Source of the DNA: Athripsodes cinereus
Taxonomy: Eukaryota > Arthropoda > Insecta > Trichoptera > Leptoceridae
Length of the DNA stretch: 64,000 bases
NCBI GenBank assembly: GCA_947579605.1
Contig: OX388320.1
Coordinates: forward strand, 7,316,001-7,380,000
Reading direction: 5' to 3'
Part shown: piece by piece, positions 45,960 to 57,300 of the stretch
Layout: each line of letters opens with the position of its first letter
How positions within the stretch are numbered: position 1 is the first letter of the stretch
Program-made: the position numbers and the translations under genes
The notes under the pieces: model-generated
What the model was told of the DNA's origin: nothing
The model's input: only the letters and a program-made list of their open reading frames with translations
The model's database searches: none

Positions 45960-46681
45960 AACTCATCTCTCTCCTTCAGAGAACAAAAAGTTTATGTCAA
46001 AGGGACGAAGAATGCCACCAATTGCACGAGACAGATTATTGACCAGGTGAGGGTAACTGCGGAGGTAAGTACTACTTTTAGACAGCGTTTTCATACGATT
46101 CTTGCTCCAAAGATATATAATTCCCTGAGACTTGAGTGGAGACAATTAAAGATTGGCAAAGTCTTCAAACGTGTGGTCAGAGGACATCTTTGTGATCTGG
46201 GAGTGGATGGTTCGGAGGACCTTCTCAAATTTACCATATAACAGGTTTTATTCCTTTCTTTTTTGAGCATGTTTTCGCTTTGTGGAGTCGGTTTGGTTGT
46301 TGGAGTGTTTGAGCGGTGCAGGGTATGATAGAGTGGAATAGTATTTACTTATTAGTGTCTCATGACCTGTATTATATTTTTTCATAGTTTTTTGTTAAAT
46401 GCATGCTTTCGCCTTGTGCTATATTTTGCATCTTAAATTTGTATGATTATTGATTGTTCTTTTTAGAGATTTTTGATGGTTCTTTTTAGAGATTATTGAT
46501 AGTTCTTTTTAGAGGTTTTCTAATTAATTTGTTTTTGTATGTTTTTGTGCGGCCACAACACAGCCGTGAGGCAAGTGTGGCTAATCTATAAATAGTGTTT
46601 CTATGTATACTTATGTAATTAAAAAAAAATGTACTTGTAAAAAATATGTTAAATAAAATAAATAAAAATAAATAAATAAAA
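45960..46681 (+). mobile_element. CR1/Jockey-like LINE 3' end
   Basis: The frame to 46241 contains TFRQRFHTILAPKIYNSLRL, the typical C-terminal APKLYNSLP-like block of CR1/Jockey-type reverse transcriptases, then VVRGHLCDLG. A ~440-nt 3' UTR follows, ending in (AAATAAATA)n. Confidence 0.6.
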
Positions 46682-46689
46682 TTCTTAAT

Positions 46690-46790
46690 GTTTTTTTTTA
46701 TTGGCACGGAGAAAACAACTTACATGTTTATTAGATGCAGTTAGTCTGTTATGAAAATCCAAGAAATGCCTTGATTGTATAGGTAAGATT
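46690..46790 (+). repeat. Repeat H fragment
   Basis: 'tattggcacggagaaaacaa', 'cttacatgtttattagatg', 'cagttagtctg' and 'atgccttgattgtata'. Confidence 0.6.
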
Positions 46791-46815
46791 GGAAGGGGAT
46801 CCTTAAATTTTATTG

Positions 46816-47622
46816 GGAACTAATTATTTGATCGGCTATTAATCCATTCGTTCGGCAAGAAAAAATCAGCATTTAAGTCATTTGCGCAGCAAACAATGTT
46901 TTCATCGGCAATAAATAAAATATAATCGCAACACTTGTTTTACAAACAAACTTGGTTGTATCAGCAAATTAACAAATTTTAACAGCTTAATAAATAATCG
47001 CACAACAAAATAATTAATTGACCAGCAGAATTGTTATTTGAGCAGCAGAATTATTATTTGAGCAGCAGAATTATTATTTGACCGGCAGAAAATATTAGAT
47101 AAACAATATTTTTCACACACCGATTTACCTTCGGATCCACATGAAGTTTTTGTGATTTCTTACCAAATTAATGATGACTACGAAAATAATGCCAGTTTCC
47201 GCTTTGCTATATTAACGAAATATCTAACTGAAATGTCGAAAAACGCTAGAATCGTTGCTAGATGCTACATATAAAATCACATAAAAAGATGCTACATACA
47301 AAGATTTATTATTTGAACAAGATTAAAAATTTAGCTTTCACAAGTTTAATTAAAATTAGCTCACGGTTTGCTGCTCATTTATTTATTTTGCTGCACAAAT
47401 AATCATTATGCTGGTCAAATAATAATTTTGCTGGTCGATTAAATTTAGAGTTTTACAATATCATATTATATGCAATACAAATATAATTTTTTCGCTGGGC
47501 ATAAATAGCATATCAAAATGATATATTTGTCGACAGAATACATTTTTCTGCTGAACAAAACTTCAATATTATGCTGATCGTTTAAATGATAGCCAATTTT
47601 ATTTTGAGCGCCACAACAAAAC
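46816..47622. mobile_element. Element with subterminal arrays of ~20-bp repeats in inverted orientation (element S)
   Basis: The left half has repeated 'AGCAGAATTATTATTTGA'-type units (for example 47025-47095); the right half has the complementary 'CAAATAATAATTTTGCTGG' type (47380-47450). The outer ends 'gatcggctattaa' and the complement of 'ttggctatca...gatcagc' also pair. No open frame. The 3.5-kb tandem duplication begins inside it, so its right third recurs at 50826-51165. Confidence 0.6.
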
Positions 47623-47815
47623 TGAGAGGTGGTTAAATCGAAATTCCAAAAATAAAATGTTCTCTACAAGCATCAACCTAACCTACAGTCATATTATGAT
47701 TCATACAATACAATAAATTGCATATTCTTAGCGAGCACTTGTCATTGTCATTCTTCGTTATGCGTATAATATCGTATGCCTATCTATAAAGCATACAAAA
47801 CAATGAACTGGGTAT

Positions 47816-48220
47816 TAGTGATGTAACGAATGTGTGATTTTGGATATTCGCGAATGCGAATGCGAGTATTTGTTGCCGATATTCGCGAATGCGAATGCGA
47901 ATAGCGAATATTAACTTGCTTAGATTTCTACAATATTCTGAATCATTAAAATTTCTACCCCCCCCCTCCCCGAATTTTCAAAATGGTATAGGAATTTAAA
48001 ATACTTCAAAACTCTTCGGTTTTCTTAAGGAATATCTTCTCGCGGTACCTTTTTCTACAATTTACCGGGTAAGTATCCAGTACTTTTACCGAATATCCGA
48101 TACTTTATTACCGAAATAATATTCGCAAAACATTCGCATATTTTTTTTGCGAATGCGAATACTTTGAAATATGCGAATATTCGCGAATGTGAATACGAAT
48201 ATTCGTTACCTACATCACTA
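47816..48220. mobile_element. hAT-like MITE with perfect 8-bp target duplication (left-copy instance)
   Basis: 405 bp; ends TAGTGATGTAACGAAT and ATTCGTTACCTACATCACTA. CTGGGTAT is repeated exactly at 47808-47815 and 48221-48228. The interior has many 'attcgcgaatgcgaa' palindromes. TAGNG ends and the 8-bp duplication are hAT hallmarks. Confidence 0.92.
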
Positions 48221-49129
48221 CTGGGTATATAATCTAACACGCGGTGTACTTTTATTTCAGAATCGTAGACAACTACGCGCGGAAGATCATCTCTCTAAAA
48301 TACAGTTATACATTTGCAATTTTTACTGTTTTCCAATGTAGAGTGTTCCATACAAAACAACCTTTCAAAGTTTTATCAGAGAATAACGTTGATTTTTGTT
48401 AAACTTACCATCTGTATATTGGTTACATTCATTTGAGTGATTCTCATGATTTGTATGATTTGTAATTTTAAAATTATACAGATACATGAATTAAAAGTAT
48501 AATTGAAAATGTAAAGTATGAAAATAAATATAATTTTTGTCATAAGACGTAATATAACGCTATAGTGTATATGAATCCAAAGATGTTCTCAAACTCAAAT
48601 ACATGGGACAATAAACATGAGGAGAGAAAGGAGAATAATGACGATTCTAATTCAAGTAAGTTTGTATAGATTGAGTGTCCTATAAAAGCAGGTGTTCAAA
48701 AAATAAAAACTTTAAACATATTTTTAGTCCTATTGATGAATTGTACTATTTCCATTTTCAGTAGACTGAAGCATCATTATCTCGCTCTAAATTATCCATC
48801 ATGAGCTTTGACCCCTCCCTTTTTTTTCTTTTTTCCCTTCCCTTTACATCCGATTTATGTGTATTGTGTACTTATTATCCATGTATGAGTGTATGTGTGT
48901 AGGTTTGTATTCTGTGTCACATAAGTATTGTTTTTGATTGTTTACATGTGTCTCACCTGTATAATTGGTTGGTTGTTATAAATTGCCTGCAGGCAATAAA
49001 CCCACTATTTGTACCATATAAAAAATGTACAATAAAAATGATTTAATTTATAAATTGTGCGGTGTCTTTGTGGTGCTTTGGCACGTAAACTACAATTTAA
49101 TCTTGTCTAATGATAATAATAATAATCAT

Positions 49130-49262
49130 CTTAAATTTAGAGATGAGGTTTGCTACTCATCCTGGATGTTTTAATTTTTTGTTGGCATGGAGATGACATC
49201 TTGCATGTTTATTTTATGTAGTAAATCGCTGGCTACTCTACTTTTGGAATATGCCGTGATGG
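49130..49262 (+). repeat. Repeat H 3' part (also at about 52666-52798)
   Basis: 'agatgaggtttgctactcat', 'cctggatgttttaat', 'gcatggagatgacatcttgc' and 'gccgtgatggtatgg'. Duplicated together with the host segment. Confidence 0.7.
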
Positions 49263-49317
49263 TATGGAATGAATAAAACTAATTAAAATGATAACTATTC
49301 GTGTACATACTCATATA

Positions 49318-49430
49318 CCCCACTTGTGGGATAATCCATTCAAGTCGTCTTCTCCGTGCTCATAATGCTCAGAGGAGATTCAGGATGGGTAGCATAGCTG
49401 ATCGCTGGGTTTGAGATATTTATTCTTCTA
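49318..49430 (-). repeat. Repeat H 3' part, opposite orientation (also at about 52854-52966)
   Basis: 'accccacttgtgggataatc', 'gtcgtcttctccgtgctc' and 'caggatgggtagcat'. Confidence 0.65.
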
Positions 49431-50821
49431 TAAAATATTTGAACCATTTCATAATTTAAACTTCCTACATAATCCACTTTCCACCTACATAATTGGCAGA
49501 GAATATAATAGAATTGAGATAAGTCAGAAATCTTTGATAATATAAAAAAAAAACCTGGATAAAATACTCCACGCGAAATTGCGGGTTTCCGGGCGCAAAT
49601 CCCATCTCGGGAACTACCAAATACTCGTATGATATAAGGTGACTTTGTCTTTTATAACCTTGTTGAAGTTACAAAATTTCGTTCATTGACTCCAATTGTT
49701 AAAAGTGTATTCGCAGATTAAATAATTTGCAGAGAACTGAATTCGTATCGTGCAGCTACAATCTAAAAATAATATAATTAATTCAATTGGATATTTCACA
49801 GTCAGTTATGTTAAGTTAGTATTGTCTTCTATTGTAATCATTTGTTTTATGAATATAATATTCAGTGCCAACAAACACTGATTTTGGTGCTATCCTAGAG
49901 TCACTATTATTTTGGTTTTCAGATTCAAGTATAGCGACACCGATAGCGGATGTTCAGAGGGCGAGGCCTGATACAGTTGCGAATAATTATTTAGTGGCTT
50001 TAGAACCCGGAACTTTGAGGTAGCTATAAATAAGAACAATCAATATTAGTTATCAAATCTCTTAATTAATTATTCTTATTTTAATAACATTCAAAATCCA
50101 GGTGATAGCAATTGTAAGGGTGTAAGAAATGTAAACAGAAGAAATATAAATCGATTCAAAATTATTTGCCTTTGTTAGTAATCTGAAGTTACGATGGTTT
50201 GGACAAGTGGAGCGAAAAGATGACGAAGAGGATGTATTAATCTGAAAGAGAGGGTGTAAGATAGCGCTGACCTCTGAGAACCACGTGGTTTAATCACATG
50301 GAACAAATTCTCAAGGACGGACGCTTGTCTTAACAAGTTACATATAAGAGAATGTGCAGGAGGTTCTAAACTCTCTGCCATGGGATACGGTGTGAGGGTA
50401 TAGATAGAGTAGTCTTAATTTTTCTGTTATTTTATATCACCATCTGTTCCAGGTTCATAAGAAAAAAACAAATCAAGGTTATCCAGATCATATTGATAAT
50501 TCTATTTTTCTTATTACTGACTGTTTTGTTCATCAATTTACATTGTGAGTATTTTTATATTTTTAGTCTGTAGTTATCGAAACATAATTATACTGATGAA
50601 CAAAAAAAAATGTTTATAATTTAAATTACGTTTGATTACATTCGCGTTTTCCTTCACTGCCTTTTTACAAACATTTTTTAATGAGTTTTACATCTTACAT
50701 TACAAGTTTATTTAGATATTTGCATATTTAAAATCTTCAGATATTTTCAACAAACCGATGCAAATATGCGAGACTCCTGAGTGCATCAGATCAGCGACAA
50801 ATTTAATATTGTCCATGGATC

Positions 50822-53800
50822 AAAAAGATGCTACATACAAAGATTTATTATTTGAACAAGATTAAAAATTTAGCTTTCACAAGTTTAATTAAAATTAGCT
50901 CACGGTTTGCTGCTCATTTATTTATTTTGCTGCACAAATAATCATTATGCTGGTCAAATAATAATTTTGCTGGTCGATTAAATTTAGAGTTTTACAATAT
51001 CATATTATATGCAATACAAATATAATTTTTTCGCTGGGCATAAATAGCATATCAAAATGATATATTTGTCGACAGAATACATTTTTCTGCTGAACAAAAC
51101 TTCAATATTATGCTGATCGTTTAAATGATAGCCAATTTTATTTTGAGCGCCACAACAGAACTGAGAGGTGGTTAAATCGAAATTCCAAAAATAAAATGTT
51201 CTCTACAAGCATCACCCTAACCTACAGTCATATTATGATTCATACAATACAATAAATTGCATATTCTTAGCGAGCACTTGTCATTGTCATTCTTCGTTAT
51301 GCGTATAATATCGTATGCCTATCTATAAAGCATACAAAACAATGAACTGGGTATTAGTGATGTAACGAATGTGTGATTTTGGATATTCGCGAATGCGAAT
51401 GCGAGTATTTGTTGCCGATATTCGCGAATGCGAATGCGAATAGCGAATATTAACTTGCTTAGATTTCTACAATATTCTGAATTATTAAAATTTCTACCCC
51501 CCCCCCCTCCCCGAATTTTCAAAATGGTATAGGAATTTAAAATACTTCAAAACTCTTCGGTTTTCTTAAGGAATATTTTCTCGCGGTACCTTTATCTACA
51601 ATTTACCGGGTAAGTATCCAGTACTTTTACCGAATATCCGATACTTTATTACCGAAATAATATTCGCAAAACATTCGCATATTTTTTTTGCGAATGCGAA
51701 TACTTTGAAAAATGCGAATATTCGCGAATGCGAATACGAATATTCGTTACCTACATCACTACTGGGTATATAATCTAACACGCGGTGTACTTTTATTTCA
51801 GAATCGTAGACAACTACGCGCGGAAGATCATCTCTCTAAAATACAGTTATACATTTGCAATTTTTACTGTTTTCCAATGTAGAGTGTTCCATACAAAACA
51901 ACCTTTCAAAGTTTTATCAGAGAATAACGTTGATTTTTGTTAAACTTACCATCTGTATATTGGTTACATTCATTTGAGTGATTCTCATGATTTGTAATTT
52001 TAAAATTATACAGATAAACATGAATTAAAAGTATAATTGAAAGTGTAAAGTATGAAAATAAATATAATTATTGTCATAAGACGTAATATAACGCTATAGT
52101 GTATATAAATCCAAAGATGTTCTCAAACTCAAATACATGGGACAATAAACATGAGGAGAGAAAGAAGAATAATGACGATTCTAATTCAAGTAAGTTTGTA
52201 TAGATTGAGTGTCCTATAAAAGCAGGTGTTCAAAAAATAAAAACTTTAAACATATTTTTAGTCCTATTGATGAATTGTACTATTTCCATTTTCAGTAGAC
52301 TGAAGCATCATTATCTCTCTCTAAATTATCCATCATGAGCTTTGACCCCTCCCTTTTTTTTCCTTTTTCCCTTCCCTTTACATCCGATTTATGTGTATTG
52401 TGTACTTATTATCCATGTATGAGTGTATGTGTGTAGGTTTGTATTCTATGTCACATAAGTATTGTTTTTGATTGTTTACATGTGTCTCACCTGTATAATT
52501 GGTTGGTTGTTATAAATTGCCTGCAGGCAATAAACCCACTATTTGTACCATATAAAAAATGTACAATAAAAATGATTTAATTTATAAATTGTGCAGTGTC
52601 TTTGTGGTGCTTTGGCACGTAAACTACAATTTAATCTTGTCTAATGATAATAATAATAATCATCTTAAATTTAGAGATGAGGTTTGCTACTCATCCTGGA
52701 TGTTTTAATTTTTTGTTGGCATGGAGATGACATCTTGCATGTTTATTTTATGTAGTAAATCGCTGGCTACTCTACTTTTGGAATATGCCGTGATGGTATG
52801 GAATGAATAAAACTAATTAAAATGATAACTATTCGTGTACATACTCATATACCCCACTTGTGGGATAATCCATTCAAGTCGTCTTCTCCGTGCTCATAAT
52901 GCTCAGAGGAGATTCAGGATGGGTAGCATAGCTGATCGCTGGGTTTGAGATATTTATTCTTCTATAAAATATTTGAACCATTTCATAATTTAAACTTCCT
53001 ACATAATCCACTTTCCACCTACATAATTGGCAGAGAATATAATAGAATTGAGATAAGTCAGAAATCTTTGATAATATAAAAAAAAAACCTGGATAAAATA
53101 CTCCACGCGAAATTGCGGGTTTCCGGGCGCAAATCCCATCTCGGGAACTACCAAATACTCGTATGATATAAGGTGACTTTGTCTTTTCTAACCTTGTTGA
53201 AGTTACAAAATTTCGTTCATTGACTCCAATTGTTAAAAGTGTATTCGCAGATTAAATAATTTGCAGAGAACTGAATTCGTATCGTGCAGCTACAATCTAA
53301 AAATAATATAATTAATTCAATTGGATATTTCACAGTCAGTTATGTTAAGTTAGTATTGTCTTCTATTGTAATCATTTGTTTTATGAATATAATATTCAGT
53401 GCCAACAAACACTGATTTTGGTGCTATCCTAGAGTCACTATTATTTTGGTTTTCAGATTCAAGTATAGCGACACCCATAGCGGATGTTCAGAGGGCGAGG
53501 CCTGATACAGTTGCGAATAATTATTTAGTGGCTTTAGAACCCGGAACTTTGAGGTAGCTATAAATAAGAACAATTAATATTAGTTATCAAATCTCTTAAT
53601 TAATTATTCTTATTTTAATAACATTCAAAATCCAGGTGATAGCAATTGTAAGGGTGTAAGAAATGTAAACAGAAGAAATATAAATCGATTCAAAATTATT
53701 TGCCTTTGTTAGTAGTCTGAAGTTACGATGGTTTGGACAAGTGGAGCGAAAAGATGACGAAGATGATGTATTAATCTGAAAGAGAGGGTGTAAGATAGCG

Positions 53801-54355
53801 CTGACCTCTGAGAACCACGTGGTTTAATCACATGGAACAAATTCTCAAGGACGGACGCTTGTCTTAACAAGTTACATATAAGAGAATGTGCAGGAGGTTC
53901 TAAACTCTCTGCCATGGGATACGGTGTGAGGGTATAGATAGAGTAGTCTTAATTTTTCTGTTATTTTATATCACCATCTGTTCCAGGTTCATAAGAAAAA
54001 AACAAATCAAGGTTATCCAGATCATATTGATAATTCTATTTTTCTTATTACTGACTGTTTTGTTCATCAATTTACATTGTGAGTATTTTTATATTTTTAG
54101 TCTGTAGTTATCGAAACATAATTATACTGATGAACAAAAAAAAAATGTTTATAATTTAAATTACGTTTGATTACATTCGCGTTTTCCTTCACTGCCTTTT
54201 TACAAACATTTTTTAATGAGTTTTACATCTTACATTACAAGTTTATTTAGATATTTGCATATTTAAAATCTTCAGATATTTTCAACAAACCGATGCAAAT
54301 ATGCGAGACTCCTGAGTGCATCAGATCAGCGACAAATTTAATATTGTCCATGGAT
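50822..54355. repeat. 3.54-kb tandem duplication, right copy
   Basis: Right-hand member; continuous at its right end with the rest of the M13 gene (exon 4 complete, 54276-54388). Confidence 0.95.
51355..51761. mobile_element. hAT-like MITE (right-copy instance)
   Basis: Duplicated with its CTGGGTAT flanks. It is a passenger of the segmental duplication, not a second insertion. Confidence 0.9.
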
Positions 54356-57300
54356 CAAACAGCTGACCCATGCGAGGATTTTTATCAGGTAAACTCTTGT
54401 AATTTCCGTACTGCAATATTATACGGTGTAAGCAGAGTCTGCCTACTGGAAACAGGGCAGCAATTCGTTTCGATGTCATTTTATCCATTTTTGAGTAAAT
54501 ATTATTTCTACTCACGGTCTACCCTTGAAGAAAGACGATCTCTCTACAATACTCCCACCTATGATCAATTGCAACACTGCATATTTCTAATCTCACATAA
54601 CTCGCACCTATGATCAATTGCAACACTGCATATTTCTAATCTCACATAACTCGCACCTATGATCAATTGCAACACTGCATATTTCTAATCTCACATAACT
54701 GAGCTATAAAGAATTCAATGATGATTCACGAACTTATTTTATGAGGCATATAAAAAAATATTTTCAGTATGCATGTGGAAACTGGCACCTGAGCCACCCG
54801 AAACCAGATTTCTTATCATCATATGATCGATTTTCGGATAAAAAAATAAACATTAAAAGGAAATTAAGAGATATCCTTTCAACAAACACATCAAAGGATG
54901 ATCCACTACCATTTAATCAGGCGAAGCAGATGTACGCGGCTTGTATTAATACAGGTAAGAGAAGAAAAAAAACTTATCATATACAAAAAAAAAAAATACG
55001 TGAAAATATTATTAAAATATAATATTTATTATTTATTGGAATTTTAGAGGCAATGGATGCAGTTGGATTAAAGCCCCTTTTTGATTTCTTAAAATCGGTT
55101 AATCTTCCTCTCATACCAACATTTCTTAACATGACCAAAGGTGTTAACTATGATACTTATAAGTTTGATTGGATGCAGTCAATGGTAAAGATAAGAAAGA
55201 AAATTGGCGTTGATGTCCTTATTGGTTTTGATATTTATCCAGATCCAAGAAATAATTCACAGAGACGTCTTTCATTGAGGAAACCATTTATCGTTCAATC
55301 ACTTTTGAGGTTTAGTTTTGTTTATTTTTTTATTTTTTTAATTCAATATTTTTCTAATAAATAGTTTAACCTTATAGCCATTAAATCGACCAGTCCCCCT
55401 AGACAAACACGCACTTGGCGATCGACTACAAACGAATTTTCAACAATAACTGCAACTATAACGCATAATTATACGGTACATGTAGGTAGATTGTCGAAAA
55501 GTTTGCCAGTAGTCGATCGCTAAGTACGGTTTGTCTACGGCCCCAGATAGTCCGTTTGTGAAGATTTTTTTTTATTATGAAGCGCCGGAGTCTCCCGATT
55601 TTTGAGATACCTGCGTGCGTGCGCGTGTGTGTGTTTTAAAATATATTGTTTATATATGTATATATAGATATATTTGTTACCAATCTGCATGTTTTATGTG
55701 CAATACATTAATATCATATTTTGGACAATATTTGATTTTTTAGGACCAAGTTGAAAACGCTATTGTTCAGGAGAAGTCACGGCGGTCTTGAGATGGTCAC
55801 GGATCATTAAACAGCGCCACATATACCTATACTATCCATTAATTATTAATAAAATTATGTATGTTGAAATAACTATTTGTCGGATATTTCAGGAGTCCAA
55901 GGACTCCTATTTATCCATTTAGATGACATTTTTTTTATAGTTTTTACTTTCTAAGTGTAGTACCACTATGCCAACGCATTTCCGACCCTACCACTTCAGT
56001 GGGCGGGGGACCCGGCTGACGTAGCAGATGCCATCTTGAGACCCACACATCCACGAATGTAATAAAAATAAATTTAGTTTACGTATTTGTGCACTTCATG
56101 TACCTAAATATAGTTTGTCTACATGTGGGAGATGACAAATGTTGATATAGCTGCCCGCCAGCAAATGGTAAACATGCATGCGTGTGAGGAATATGAATAA
56201 ATGTTATCAATTTATAATAATAAATATACGCTGATCACGAATATCCTAAAAAAATGATAAAAGAAAACTTTTCATTCATTGTTTTCATTTTAAAAATCCA
56301 TATTTTCTGTTATTGAATTAGTCCGGTGTGACGTCGCTAGGCGTTATTTAGTATTGGCACACCTTTCACTCTTGTTTGTAGCGGCGTCAAACACTGATCC
56401 GCCACGAGTAGACCTTTTTGCGGCGAAGTGCGAAAAATGCTTTTTCAAATGGTGATAAAAACTAGAGATGTAACGAATACTCGGCAACTATTCGGTATTC
56501 TGCATATTCGGCAACATTTTTACTATTCGGCCGAATACCAAATAGTTAGTCTATTATTCGGTATTCTGCTGAATAGTTTAATATTGTAAAACTGGGAGGA
56601 ACTATTAGCTTGTAGATTGTTGCTATTAGTTTGTAAGCTGCTCAAATATCTAATTAATTAAATTTATTTGATATGGAGTGAAGCAACATAATATTATTAT
56701 TGTTATTATTAATGTTGGAACACAAAAATTTAGAAAAAATTAACCGTGCTGCAAGTCTAGTACATATTGTATCTATGATATACCTACACAAAGATGCGCG
56801 GTCGAGAGTACCTACCGCACGCTCTTTTGTTTTGCCGTTTTGCCGAGTATTCGGTTATTCGGCAAATGATCTTGCATAATATTCGGTATTCGGCAAATAT
56901 ACTATTCGTTGCTTCTCTAATAAGAACCTTAAAAATGCACTTTTAAAAATATAAAAAGCACCATAATTTTTCTAATTCTTTACTATTTTTTGTGCTGAAT
57001 TTTTTTTTGTGTAAGTTCCCCATTATATAATATGAAAAAATTGACAATATCAGTGATAATTGAATATTCGGTAAAAGTACCGGATACTTAATAATTGGAG
57101 TAAATATTCCTTAAGAAAACTGAGGAGTTTTTGAAATATTTCAAATTACTATAACATTTTGGAAATTCGGCGATGGAGGGGGGGGGGGGACTAAGCATTT
57201 CTAGATGTAAAAACTTTTAGTGTTAATTTTTTTCTTATAGCGGCTCGTCCTTGACTCATAATCCTCCCGAGTGGAAAAGGCCGTTAAGGAATGTAATGAT

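Larger units (their letters stand above)
42831..46815. other. Gene-free interval filled by retroelement remains
   Basis: Repeat H, LINE-1a, LINE 3' ends and an (AT)n tract, listed separately, explain much of it. No host exon was found. Confidence 0.5.
48571..50820 (+). pseudogene. Duplicated 5' part of the M13 peptidase gene (exons 1-3 and truncated exon 4)
   Basis: Exon 1 48571-48655 with an intact ATG (MNPKMFSNSNTWDNK), exon 2 49923-50019, exon 3 50453-50544 (membrane anchor) and exon 4 from 50741, cut at the duplication junction after SMDQ and running into foreign codons and a stop by 50867. Exon 4 here has no donor. A transcript starting here could still skip to the right-hand exon 4 (54276), since exon 3 ends in the same phase (1). 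This copy may therefore supply the promoter and start codon of the functional gene. Intron 2 contains a LINE-2 scrap (50190-50400). Confidence 0.8.
47283..50825. repeat. 3.54-kb tandem duplication, left copy
   Basis: Matches 50822-54359 with well under 2% difference by eye (scattered substitutions and a few small indels). The junction at about 50818-50827 ('ggatcaaaaagatgc') joins 'ggatcaaa' of the right end to 'aaaaagatgc' of the left end, a 3-bp AAA microhomology. Contains exons 1-3 and part of exon 4 of the M13 peptidase gene. Confidence 0.95.

Noticed and set aside
45831..46241. 136-codon frame as a host gene
   Set aside because: The C-terminal half has the APKIYNSL block of LINE reverse transcriptases and is followed by a LINE-type 3' UTR.
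50175..50381. 68-codon minus-strand frame present twice (also 53709-53915)
   Set aside because: Antisense to a decayed LINE-2 piece in an M13 intron; it occurs twice only because the segment is duplicated.
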